From: Membranipora membranacea
Taxonomy: Eukaryota; Bryozoa; Gymnolaemata; Cheilostomatida; Membraniporidae
Direction of reading: 5' to 3'
NCBI GenBank assembly: GCA_914767715.1
Contig: OU612066.1
Location: 14,515,001 to 14,575,000, forward strand
DNA: 60,000 nucleotides
The position numbers were made by a program, and so were the translations under genes. The notes beneath the pieces are model-generated. The model did no database searches, was not told the origin of the DNA, and saw only the letters and a list, made by a program, of their open reading frames with translations. Of this stretch, positions 20,905 to 34,300 are shown piece after piece; within the stretch, counting starts at the first letter, position 1; the number at the start of each line of letters is the position of its first letter.

Positions 20905-21907
20905 ATGTTTTCATGATGTGACATGAATGGCAAAAAAGAAAAATGATACAAACAAAGATTCAACAAAAAATAAGACTATACATGCCAATAAACTGAGAAA
21001 ATGTTCCATTAGTCTTTTCTTAAAAATATTCAAAGCAAGAGTGCTTCTCAATGAAGAGTGTGAAATATTAAAGTTTGTTGCTATTTTATGGCTTAAGTTG
21101 TCTAATGGAGGTTTAAGTAAGTGTGTTTCTCTTCTTGGAAGTCGGTGTGGTAACAAAAAAATTAGAGATGTACGGAGGGAATAAGTTATTCAGAGCCTTA
21201 AATCTTGTAATGCAAGTAAAATAATTGCTCAGTATTAGAAGGGGTAAAATTTTAAGTGATGTACATAGGTCATTAGTAGGTGACAAATAAAAAGGTATAT
21301 GTTGAACGTTGGCCACATTTCTCAAGTCCCTTTTTTGCTGAGTGAAAATTGGGTTTGCGATATTTGATGCACATAAGTTGTAATATATATGGATACCATA
21401 AATGAAATAACAGTGAATAAATTGAAAATAAAATTGTTTAGCAGAATGTGTGGTCAAGTAGGGTCTGCATAGCTTATGTAACTTTGTATTTTTGACACCT
21501 TATCCATAACAGTCTCACAATGACCATTCAATGAAAACGAGTCAGATACCTTTAAGCCAAGAAGTTCAGTTTCATGTCTTTGAATTATTTGGTTATTGCC
21601 AATTTTTAAATTTAATGAGGAACCCTCCCCAAAAGAACTTGAAAGTGTGATTTTTTATAACTGATTGTCATGCGGTTATTTTTCACACCACTTGTTGATT
21701 GAAACCAAATCTCAATTACACATTTGAACTAAAGTAGAGGGAACAGGATGGTTTGCTACAAAAACAGTGTCATCAGCATATGCATAAGAGTTCGAGGAGA
21801 GCGGTATATTCAGTAGGTCATTTATATAAATCTGAAATAAAGTTGGTGCCAGTATTGAACCTTGCGGAACCCCAATACAGAAAGCCTTAGCTGGGTGTAA
21901 TAACATT
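20905..21907 (-). mobile_element. LINE remnant with reverse-transcriptase fragment
   Basis: On the minus strand 21907-21712 encodes GVPQGSILAPTLF and the catalytic YADD. A frame-broken thumb region follows, then C-terminal LINE segments (KRDLRNVANVQHIPFYL; FKALNNLFPPYISNF; RSTLALNIFKKRLMEHFL). The element is truncated just upstream of the RT palm and is dead. It resembles but is not identical to the LINE at 3586-6335. Confidence 0.85.
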
Positions 21908-22353
21908 TAATTACTACAGGTTGTGTGTAAAAGTATCTCAGTACCATCTTACCTGGTTTTGGCTCATTCCCCCTCACCAGCCGATCAGATCCAACACAAA
22001 TTGGGTAACAAACTCCCTGACCAAACCCTGATGTGAGATCACTCTCTTTTTGTTGTCTACACTTTGTGCATGAAAGGATAACTCCTTACCACGGATTTCA
22101 AATGATATATTGGCCATTCACAAATGGCTAAGTTATCTGACATAACCAATCATATGTCAGTAATATTACCCCACCCATGATCGGCTTTTGTAATGATATT
22201 CTGAATTCAGGTACAGAGTTTTAGATAAGGCGCTTTATTCAAAACTTGTAGCAAATTCCCCAATTGAGCATCTGTTGGGTTTTTGTGGGAGCAAGGACGA
22301 AAGCAGTCAGATCAGTTAACCTCTCTGCAACCAACATTCTCAGTGCAACAACA

Positions 22354-25300
22354 ATGTCTAACAACACCAAGGCAGCAAATAGTGGTGAGTACAGGGAGTG
22401 GGTTATAATTTTTCAAATAATACTTACTAACTATCACATCAGCAAGGAGGAATAGAAGTTCCCCTGGCCTGTCACTCACGAGACGAGTCACTCACTCTTT
22501 CCTTGCTAGTAAGTAACACTAATAATAATACTTATAATACTAGACTTTCATTATCTAGCGATGGTTGGTAGAGTATAACTAGGTAGTTGATTTTACAATC
22601 AATAGTTCAATATCTCTCCTCTGTCTGATCATTCTGGTCTGTCCTGTTGAACCAGGGAGAATGGAGAATTTTTCCTGGTTGAACGATATCAGAGAGTGCA
22701 CTCTCTCAGTCTCTGGATGGAGCTAGCAAGGAATGGATAGATCTACCTACTAAGTTAGGTCTACTATGCCTAACCCTAAGGCACCCTAGTATGTAGGCTT
22801 TCGACACACACAGGTCATCCTCTCCTCTGCAGTTTGGTGTGCAAGTCTGGTTGTGTGCCCCTCAAAGTGGTGGTCGAGATGTTTTACAATTACACAAACA
22901 ATGGGCGTAGTCCTTTGAGCCCAAAATGGTCTCGCTGTTGACAAATGCGGTGCCATTATAATTATTATATGCCAGTATTGTTGTTGTAAAGCAGGTATAT
23001 ATAGACCTTCAAATTCAACGCTGTCAAAACTCTACACTCTGCTCTACAGTTATGGATACACATGATCTAATTGAGTAGTCAAACTGGCCATTGTGATTAT
23101 ATTGTCCGTAATCTATCTGTTTTTCCAGGTATGACAAGACTACAAGAGTTATGGGAATGGCAGCAAAAGAAGAAAGAACAGCAGACTGGCAGCAAAACTG
23201 GTTCTAAACCAACTCAATCAAGAACACAGAGGTCAGCACAACGCACAAAACCATCAGCAGATATACCCAGATACATGCAGCCAACTGCGTCTGTGAGTGT
23301 TTCGTTATCATCCAAAGGCATTCTATATGATGATTGCATGGGCCTTTGTCTTTACTTTGTCATTGTCCAGTATCAACCACCCCAAAATTTCGTTTGGTTT
23401 TATGGAGTAGTTGGCAAAGTAAAGGCATTTAAGTCTCAGGGGCCCACAGTCGATTGATACTATAATATAATAACAGTGTTTGTATTTGAATATATGTGTC
23501 ACACTCTCAATGATGACATACTCATACTACGGCTTAGGCATATATGACACTAATTACCTTACTTTCTTGTGCAAAACTCCCCTCAGATCTTGCAGGGTTA
23601 ATAAATTATCAATTATTTAATAAAGATACCTTCATATTATTGTTTATAATTTGGGCCTACTGTTTTTGTATAGTTGAATACCTTGAGCTTTTTTGATATA
23701 TAGCTGACATGTCTGCTTGCAACCTGATATTATCCTATGCGAAACCACTAATACTTGGTATTCTTGTCTCTTCAACCCATAATCCAGTTCCAAGCTTAAT
23801 CACCTTGTTCATAAAATGATACCCTTTAGCCTCTGAGCTCATTCACATTCATGACACCACAAATAATCGGAGTCTGTATTCTGAATTAACAAACCTATGG
23901 CATCAGCACGCAATATTGAAATACAGGTTTCAGTCTGGTGACTATATCAATTCTTGTGTCAAGAAGAAACTTGAGTTAAAACCCAGAAACACTAACATTG
24001 TAAGAATCTTAGAAGTTCATGAAGGGGATATTCGTAGCCTTTTGGCTTTTCTCTACGAAAATAAATCAATATTTTTTACAACTACAACTCTTGTTTAATT
24101 TTTCTTTCTTTCTAATTGCTAAAGCTTTATGTTATAGGCCAAACTCCGACAAGATAAAGAAGTGGCACCACCAGCAAAAACTAATAACCGCATTATCAAG
24201 AAATCTCTCACCTCTACTGCAGAAAAGAGCAAAGGCATCCCTACTGCAAAGTCTAACACCAGCCTACGTCAACCTACGGCTTCAACCACTCAAAAAGGTA
24301 GGTCTAGATCCTAATGATTGAATTAGAATAATTTTTCATCAATACTAACTTATAACAACGTTGGAAAAGTGATTGTTAGTAACTTCGCTTACGTTGTAAC
24401 CCAACTGTGTTTGTGCTATTAGATGTAATGAAATTATTGTAAACAATTTATAAGATTGTAACAATGTGAGGTGTGGGTCTAGGGTCAAATCTCCGGGAAG
24501 CGCAGGTTAGCAAATCTATACACGCACTTAAAAGAATCCAGCGTAGTGTTTCTCTTGCTGTATCGCAACTATAAACAACCATGAGGTTTTTCTGATTGTA
24601 TCCCCGACCCCAATCATATTTAATGGTACCCCCAAACCTATGTCTAGCGGCATCTTATTACCATGCATATATGTACATCGCTACACACACAGCATGTCAA
24701 AGTTTTTTATTTCTATCTTTTCCCATGCAGGTTCACTTGCTAGGGGATCTACATCCACTGCTTTTAGCACCACAAGGAACAGAGCAGTTAAAACTATTGA
24801 AAACAGGCCCACTAGAACCACTGTCAAAACAGAAGTGAGACCATCAAGGACAATTCCAGTGAAACAAAATGACACTGAGCGCAAGGTACTCAGACCTACA
24901 AGGTCAAACATTACACAATCAGGCACTGTAACTAAAACAAAAACCCAACCAGTTGGTAAAGGTATTCCAGCAAGAAAACCTGTCACTGCCGTCAAAACCA
25001 AAACAGAACCGAAAGCTGCTAAGTCGATAAAACTAACTACCACCAATCCTGTAAAGAAAATTGAGGCTATTTTAAAAGATGCGAAGATAGATGAAGCAGA
25101 AAACAACACTCAAGCTACAACTACCACGAGAAAAACAAGAAAACTAGCATCTGGAAAAACAAAGGTTTGTGCCCTGATGCAATTTCTTTGTAAGAGAGAC
25201 CCCTCTCTACCTTATCGTCTAAACAAGTGAGGATGTGTTCTTAATAATTCTCAATAGATATAACTGATGATGCAACTGATATCATGACATTGGATTTATA

Positions 25301-28300
25301 GATAATGCATTTATTACCTAACATCCTGCCATAAATATCAACCTGCTCCTAGTCTGAGCCCCCAAGACTTTTGCCCCTCGCCCGAAAGCCCCCCGGCAAG
25401 GGAAACCTGCACCATAAATATTGTGAGAATGCAAATTTTGAGCTACCCACAGAGCCATCATAGATGCATGTATTTACAATGAGTCTATCTAGTAATATGA
25501 TTGCTTCTTTAGACTTTGGCTTGGAAATAAATGCAATCTAGATCACAGGCTGAACCCCATGTTACTTTCTGTTAACTACCAACACAGCCGACCTAATACT
25601 TTTTACTGGTATAAGATACAATCGATCAATATTTCTAAACATTATTTCCAAACAGTTGGTTTCCGGTTGTCCGAATTTTGTGTGCTCCGCATGTTGGCCT
25701 AATCTAGTTTTCGCACAGTCAATCGACTCTATGTTTGTAAATTTGCACTACTATTTATTGTATATCATTTTTAGCCTAAGCCAGAAGCTATACCACAACA
25801 GAAGAGAGGTCGATCTCCTGAAGTGAGTGAGCAGACAGAAACATCTGAGAAGTCTGAGAGGAGAGGCTCCAGAAAGAAACAGAGAACTGACTCTGGACCA
25901 CCACTAGATCTGGCCCCACCTAACTTTGAGCAAGGTAATTTATTTAGTTTGTTAGACGTTGTCAGATTCCCGATCTTGCCATAATCATACACTTAATAAT
26001 GTTATTAAGTCGATGTCTATAATTTGGTTTTAACAGATCATTTCAAGCTGTTCAACCTTTCAGTTTGGAGTTGTCTCCATGTGTGTTGTGTGAGGGTAAC
26101 TCTGGTGCTCAAAGTAAAAACCATTCATTGGAAACCCTTGAAGTTCTAATGGTGACGTTGTGATTATGAAGAATAGTTGTTTTTTCATTATTCTTGTCCT
26201 GTTATTTGTTCCTTGTCTTGCTCTTGTTCAGTAGCTGAGGTTAGTGGAACAGCCTTGTTTCTATTCAAAGTTTGAATACACTTTTAATGATCTGGTCCAG
26301 TAGCCCTACATTTTTGCTTGGTATATGGGATATTTATTTGTGGTAATTGTGAATGATTGTAGGAGTCAACTGTTACATTCAATGATTTTTCTCAAAACAT
26401 TTTATTCTGTTGTTGACGGATGGTAGTTGTAAAGCACATACATCGATCTATTTTGAACAGACAACACATGACAACGCTTTACCACTCTTATATGGGGGAC
26501 AGTTTTGATAAAACTGATTGCAGTCAACTTTGACTGTGTAGATTGGAGTGCCAATGAAACTACCAGGTGACTTGAATGGTGCACCTTCGGCATCCTCATC
26601 TATACATTCATAGGTGCCTTTGTAATGATTGTTCTTGATCGGCTCAGTGTCTGAAAACCGATCTGCCGCTGTCATGATGAATCCATTGTACTCCAGTGTC
26701 CAATCACTACTGGGGCAGCGAGTCTTGGCCGGTATCATGATCTTAGACGACCGCTGAGGAACCTCACATACAGTGCATGGGAGTGATTTCCAGGAGACGG
26801 AATTAGAGAATGTGTTTTCAACAGTGTTGTGGAACCAAACTGATGTGAAAGCTGCATGTGGGGCGTCTGGTGCTCGCGTCTCGTACTCGGGATCTGATGG
26901 CAAACATTGGTAGTTTGCTCCTCCACCTACAGATGTAAAGTCGGGACCGGCCATTAGTCCCCTGTATACCTGCTTTGCTGTGCTGGGACATTGTGTTCTT
27001 CCCCACCGGGTATAAATCGCTCCGGAGTTCAACGGTAGTTTGGAGGAGAATGTTGACCATTCTATAAAGAGAAATAATGCAAATTATAAAAGTCTTGTTA
27101 CATGCATTATAGAGCACATGCGGGTAATATGATTACAAAAAGTCAACATGAGTATCAATATGTACTGACAAGACATTCAGGCTAGCACAAAGGCTATATG
27201 TAATAATTTGTAATGGCAAATTTTCTGCGCAGCCAATATCACATTCAAACTATGACTTTATATTAAATTTGTGCTGGTGGTGCAAAGCCGAATGATATGT
27301 GTGAATCTCATAAAATGCTTTAAACTTTGAAGGTCTAGTTTACCTTTCCTTACAACGTCCTGCAAGACTGTGAGTGATGAGAAATCCCTACCATCTCTCC
27401 CATCTGCACCCTGAAATTGTTATGATCATAATGGGTAAATACAAGCATGAAAAATCTTGTTTTGAGCATTTATAACAAAGGGTAGGCAAAGATGATGATA
27501 TATTATGTTACACTATCTTTTGGTTTGGTGCAGCAAAAATGTTTTTTTTCTTCTTTCATTCAAGCATCTGAATCTTGTTATTTTGGCTGAGTAAGGACAT
27601 GGTATTTTATGGGTTGCTTGATATTATCTGACTGTTGTGCTTGAAGGGTTGGAAAGGGGTAGGATAAATTCCTGGGGCAGAACCTCTTGTGTGCTATAGA
27701 TGCGATCAGACGCACTTTCAAAGCTGGAAATACTTCCCCAGTGGCCTGCCGAAATTTGAGCTAAACATGTAAAGAAATTGTGCTGCTCTGTTGATGAGTG
27801 ACATACCCGTGGTCCAGGAGGACCCGGAGGTCCTCTGATGAGCTTAGACAAGTCAGCAGATAAAACCTCTCGCTTTTCTCTAGTGATTTCTTGCTGTAAG
27901 ACTAGCCTCTCCTCTAACTATAGCAGAGTAAGACAAATGATATGTCATATTGACTCACAATGTGGCTTTAAAGTAAAGTGATATGTCCACAATGTAATTT
28001 GCCGGTATAGCTTCTTGCCCTCTTCTTTGCATCTCTGAGAGCAAGCCAGTCTCTCATATTGCATTATTGCAACACTGCATGAATTAGTTTATAGAGCCCA
28101 AAATAGCTGGCTCAACTGTGAACATAATTTGTACTACCACCGCCTTACCTGCTCCCAGCGGTTCGCCAGCGACGCAATCTGTCCGCTCAGCTCATTGGTC
28201 ACAGACATAAGATAATGTCCTCCCCACAGTACAGAACCGATTAGAACAGCATTCAGCAGTAGAGAGAGAACTAGTCCTCCGCTCTGACAAATTTGACTGC

Positions 28301-31300
28301 ATCCTTTCTCTCTCGCCTTCTCCATGCTTCAAGTGGGTGTATTATGATGTATTTTCAGATTTTCTTTGGTGACATGAGTTTGTTTGTTATCAGCGACGGT
28401 GTGAACAGACAGATTGTGACATAGTTTAAGTCATCGGTCAAATATAAGCAGTCAGTACAGTTTGGTGGTGGTCCGTGTCTGAACTGTGTATGGCATGCTG
28501 AGGAATTCTGTCCAATCCTGTCTCAATCCGAGCTGCGTGGGGGCCTCCTAACCGCTTTTCATGATTATGATTTTATGAAGGTGCTGATTATTGATATAGA
28601 TGTAGATAATTATAGATAATAGACTATGATACAGTTTTTGTGTTTTGGTAACCTTGATTGTCATTCATTGATTTTAGATGATGAAAATGAAGAAAAAGAC
28701 ATGGATGTATCTGATGTTCCAAGTTCTGCTCAGGTAAGCTGCTTAGAATGATGTACAACTGAGATTTACAGGAATGTGGTTGAAAGTGGCTGTGTTTGTC
28801 TACAGTTGTCATGATATATTGATACTGATTTTGTCGCTGTCAACATTTGAAAAGCAAGATCATGAATAAATTGATAAAAAGCTGGGTTCTGCTATTGGTT
28901 TTATTTATGTGACAAGGCAGCTGAGGTTATGTAGAAAGTTGGATTTTATACCCGGGAGTATATGTAACTCAATTGAGACAATTTAATAAAAAAAATTTTT
29001 TTGCTTCACCTCGTGAATAATGTTCATGTTTATTTCAGAGGAGAAGTTTTGCACCAGCTGGTACACAGTTCACTTTCAGTAAACCTCTCACTCCAAAATC
29101 GACGAGAGGAGTCTCCTCAAGTGGGTGAGTGTGTGGATTATTATATGTCCACATATAATTAAAGTATGAATTTTCTCTATCATGAGCACAGTGTAGAATG
29201 CCCAGTCCTCAAAGTACTCGCAGGAGGAAAGATCATCTTTCACAAATTCTAGAAAGAGTGAAAATTATGGCTAGCTAACATTTACTCAAATGCATAACTT
29301 GATATCAACTCTCACCTCAGCAAGTGAAAACTGGTGCTATTTACCCAAAAACCTTGTATGTCTATCTGACAATGATTTCTTTCTTTTCTCTTCATTTTTT
29401 TATTAGTGCGTTCAAATACTCAAGTGCAGCTGTATTCTGGTATGTTTGGCTCTGCCTTGAGTTTTCTGTTCTCTATTCTCTGTTTCTGTTTGTTGTTGTT
29501 GATTCACAAAAGTAAATCAAAGTACAATACTATACCAACAAGTGGTATTATGACAAGCTGATATGCCTCATAAAATTCAGTTTATTTCAGCTGCTCCCCT
29601 TACCTGAAGATCTCACTGAGTAATATCTGAGAGAGCTACATGGGTGAAATATCCCTTGAGCACAAAGTCTCTTTGCCAATTGTGCCTGTTTAACTTTTTC
29701 CTAGGCAATCCAGTCTCGACTCTATCGCAGAGCAGAACTCCCCAGCACCTGAAGCAGGTGACAAGACTGAAGAAATGAGCACTGACGAAGTATTCTCTGC
29801 ATCGCCTGCCGTACCAGCTGTCAAAACTTCATCTCCAGCTGTCAAAACACCAGCCGTCAGGACACCTGCTGCTGTTCCTCGATCAGCTCGTAAAACTCCA
29901 TCCAGGAAGTCAGTATCTACACCTAGCTGTAAATATGAAGTGATGCATGCAAGCAAGAATCGTAAACTGTCAGAACTGATGAAACATGCTACTAGTCCAG
30001 AAGAGAAACTTCAGATTCTATCTCAGAGTCCGATGGTGGAACTTAAACGCAACAAAAATGTGTAAGTTTTTAATGCTTAAGTACTCTCTTTGTGAGCATG
30101 CAGTAAGCAACTTATACAACAATGGATGACATTTACATACAGACCATATCCTTTACATGTGTAGTGCTATGTGTCTGCCATGCAAAAAGGTAGACTGTCA
30201 TTACTATTCTATCCCTATCTGACCCGAGGTATCTAATTATAACATGTTGTATTCCCCGATTTACAGAGGCTCGTGGAGAAGTAATTCCCCTCTGCCAGAT
30301 TTAAATATGGAGGTCGAGAGCACACAGGAAGCAGTGAAGGATTCAGCTAGTACCGGTATGTTAATCCCTCACCTACAAAAGTTTTAAGTATTGGAGGTTT
30401 TGCGAGTATTAGAGAGGGAATGACTCCGAATAACCCTCAGATTGGCTTACGCTTTAGTCAAAGCCGATGTAAGTGGCATTCTGTTATAAGCCACTACACC
30501 AAGTGATGATAGTGGAACGCCAATAACAGTGTCCAGCACTGAAATTGAAGCACCCATAGTAGGTCTAACATCATGTAGTATCTCTAAACATTGCCAGGCA
30601 AAACCAATACATGTTTGTTCGGCTTTCAGCACAAATCAACATGCAATGATGCTGAAGTAAACCAATTTTAATACTGTCCCTCGTCGCAAGAAGATTTGAT
30701 TTTGATACTTGCAGTTAAGGCATCATAATCCGGAGACATAATGTTTATATATGTGAATCTTTCTAGGTTCTCCTGTAAAGAAAGATGTGACATATTTCAA
30801 GAATCTAGTTTTACTTAACACAGACATATTGGAAAGTGCAGCAAAGACTTGGGATGAGATTAACAACAGCCTTCAAGATGTATCCGAAGAGAGTAAGTCC
30901 CCCAAATGCTCTACCATCTTGTGAACAAATTTTGTTGATAAGAATCAGTAGGCCACAAAAAGTTGGGAAAAAGATATTCAAATCATAGTTTTAGCGTCGG
31001 GTTGTGTTTTTTTTAAGATTAGACGGTTAGGGATTCAATTGTGTTGGCTTCGCCTCCACCTGATCTGATAGACATTCAATTATTGTCAGAGCTTTATACA
31101 CATTCCTCATGTTGATACCACTATAATAGGCGTATACTCCACATACGGTGTGCTCATTTCTATAGTTGTTTTACTGATCATCATCTTTGAAGCGGAGTGA
31201 GTTATTCTCTCTTGGGTACAGGTACTGGGGCCCATAGTACTTATTCCAGGCGTATTACCCATGGCAGCCGCGCTCTTTTCTATCATTGATTTGCTAAGTC

Positions 31301-34300
31301 CTTCTTATTCATTTTTCTACAGTCCAGGGAGAGATAAGAACGACAGCTTGTCAGGCCAGACTAATCATAGCTGAGAGATTTCACCAGTTCTCAGGTCTGA
31401 TCTCCCAGTGCGAGAATAAGACAGGAGAGAAAGCTGTGCTCGAGGAGGACCTTGATGGATTCTGGGACATGATTTACTTCCAGGTAAGATTCTGTCTTCC
31501 CAATTCTTTCTCTGCATCACACTGATCATTAGCCTGTCTTAATGAGCTTTGTTGGTAGGGGGAACAAATAAAGAACCCCCTCTCCAACTGACAAAGCTCG
31601 TCAAGACATGCTAACTTATCATGTGATGTACTTTTACATAGTCTCTCTGGTAGTTGGTCAATCATTTCATGTAGCTTGAGTAACTTCAGAGGAAACTTTA
31701 TCTGACCACCCAGCATTTAATTCTAAATAACAAGTGGTAGGTAGGGCGCACATACTACTCAGACTAAATTAGCACAAAAGGCCGGATATATGCCTGCTGT
31801 AGTGTAATCTTTTTTAATTGCAAGTACGAGATGTAGAAGTATGATGTGGTGAGTGTAATTGTTTTTCCTGCAATAATCTTATGACGTGCGAAGAGCAAAT
31901 GGAACAAAAAGGCGATAAATTTAAAAAGGCATGGACCACACTCCCATTGATTCTGTATAACTGCTTCTGGACTCTGAATGTTGACTTAGGGAAATCAAAA
32001 CTGACGCTTTCTCTGATAACACTGCATCTGATTTTAGGTTGAAGATGTTCTGGCCAAGTTTGCAAAGCTTGCAAAGCTGAAAGAGGATAAGTGGGTCACA
32101 AAGGAGATACAAAATCCTGTTGCAGCTGCTGCAAAGACCATAAAGGTAGATAAGCATTCTCATGTACATAATTTAAATGTTATTGTACGAAAGCATGGAA
32201 CTTAATTACTCCCAGATGAAGAGACTATGCACTTCACCAATATACTATCTGTATTGGCTGGGTGGAGAAGTGGTAATGATTGCAGCTTGCTTGCTAGCAG
32301 ATTGTAAGAAGTCCAACCAAAAAACTCATGACAGCAATTTTTATTTGTTTTACAGAAAAAACCTGTGAAGCCGACAAAGAGTAAGGGACCATCTAAGTTT
32401 GCCGCATTCAGAGCTCAAATGAAGAAGCAGCAACAAAGCAAAGAGCCAGCAGAAACTGACGGTAGGCTGCTGGAAAAATAACTGCCCTGGTCTGTGTCTA
32501 GCAGCATTGCGCTTTTACGAGGCAGACTCTCTATTCATGGATATTGTATCATTTAGAGACTTTAGCGCTATTGAAGGTTCAAAGGCAGGGAATGAGCTAA
32601 GAGCCTAATGGTAGTCGGATTTCCACGCTCCATTACATACAGTCATCATTTTTCAGGGCTATGCGTATCATGTTCTAGATTTCTAGAAGTGACACCAAAT
32701 AGTGTGTTGAGAAAATTTAGAGTAAGGCGGTATCCAAATCCGGCAACCATAGCGCTCTCAGTCAACCTTCGCTGGCTGTAACATTGGATAATCTTTATTT
32801 TTTATTTTGTTATTACAGCTCACCCAAAATTGTGGGGCCAATCTGCTTAACATAATATCTTACGTGCTTTCTTTGTTAGATATTGCAGTAAGTATTGAGA
32901 TGCCCAAATCTAAGAACACACCTAAGCTCACAGAGGCTAAGACTCCAGCGGGATCAAGGAGGAGAAGCACTCGGAGAATGTCAGTCGCTGCAACCCCTGA
33001 TCAGGTGAGACTACGTTCTTCAGTTGTGACAAACAGTTGTGTAAATCAGTAGTAACAAAAACCTGGCAGAGATGATTGGTTTTATCTTAAACATATAAAT
33101 ACTTTTTATATGTTGATGGGTTTTATTGACCTTACCCAGTCTCATTTACTCATGGTATCAGGATTTTTATTTTGGATGTTTATGATACTTATTACTTATA
33201 CTGCTAATATTTACGATGTTAAACTGCGTTCTTCTTGATGACAAAACTTACAATGAACAAATCATACTTAAATTATTCTAATGACAGTTGCGAGTGCTTG
33301 CAGGCCTCATCGTCTGGTCTGCTCGTCAGCAAAAAGAGATTGTCACAGCTGGGAATATGCCTTAGATTCAAGCATGGATTTGTGACCACCTTCTATTACC
33401 TCACCACACTGGGCCTTACATTTGGCCGATATATATAAAAATATATATAATGATGGCTGCATGGTGCTTATCCATGAAATTTGGATTAATTGGCATTGGG
33501 ACAACATACCATCTCAACATAATTATTTGTCACTGTTTCAGGCAGAAGATAAGACTTACTCATTCAGACGTAAAACTATGGAGCTAACATTGGACAGCGC
33601 ATCTAAGAAAGCTCCTATAACTCCTGCTGCAGGAGAGGGCAAACTCAAATGTGAGTCTGAGCCATAGACTTGATATACTAGTGTATTAAGTCTATGGTCA
33701 GAGTATTGTTATTTATTCTGAATGAGTTACTATGTGTGGTAGATGAACGCAACGGACTCAATGGTCGTTGACCATTTGTTAAAAAGCAAGATACAAGGAT
33801 GGAACAACAGCCAGTGTTAATTTGTGAGGGAAGTAATAACGCATTGAACTGGAAAAATAGTTACATGTTTACGCAATATCAGGCAATCAGGACAGAACGT
33901 TTGTATTGCGTGTATTTGAAATAAGTTGAAATTTTAAAATATACATTTTAGCTGTAACCATGAGATCAGCCAGTGCAAAGAAATCTGCAAGACGACCAGC
34001 GCAAGCCCTTGTTCAGCCTCCAATCCTTGAAGCCTTCAGCAGTCCTGTTCTTACTGAAATTCCTTCCAAGCACCTGTCAGACATTTCTTCAGCTGTCATC
34101 AATGACACCAAGTATGACCATGACATGTCAGTCACCAGTGATAGTAGGGCAGGGGGCACTTTGCCTTGCATGTCAGATAAAAAGAACATGAATATGTCAC
34201 TAACTGGATTAAATAGCTCACTTATCGCAAGTCCTGACCTGGCACAATATCTCGGTGGATCTGCTAATGCCAGCCGTAGACAGTCCAGAGTTTCACTCAT

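Noticed and set aside
24681-25109. 142-codon minus-strand frame opposite exon 4 of the DLGAP5-like gene
   Set aside because: It is the antisense shadow of a low-complexity Thr/Lys-rich exon, with hydrophobic content forced by the complement.
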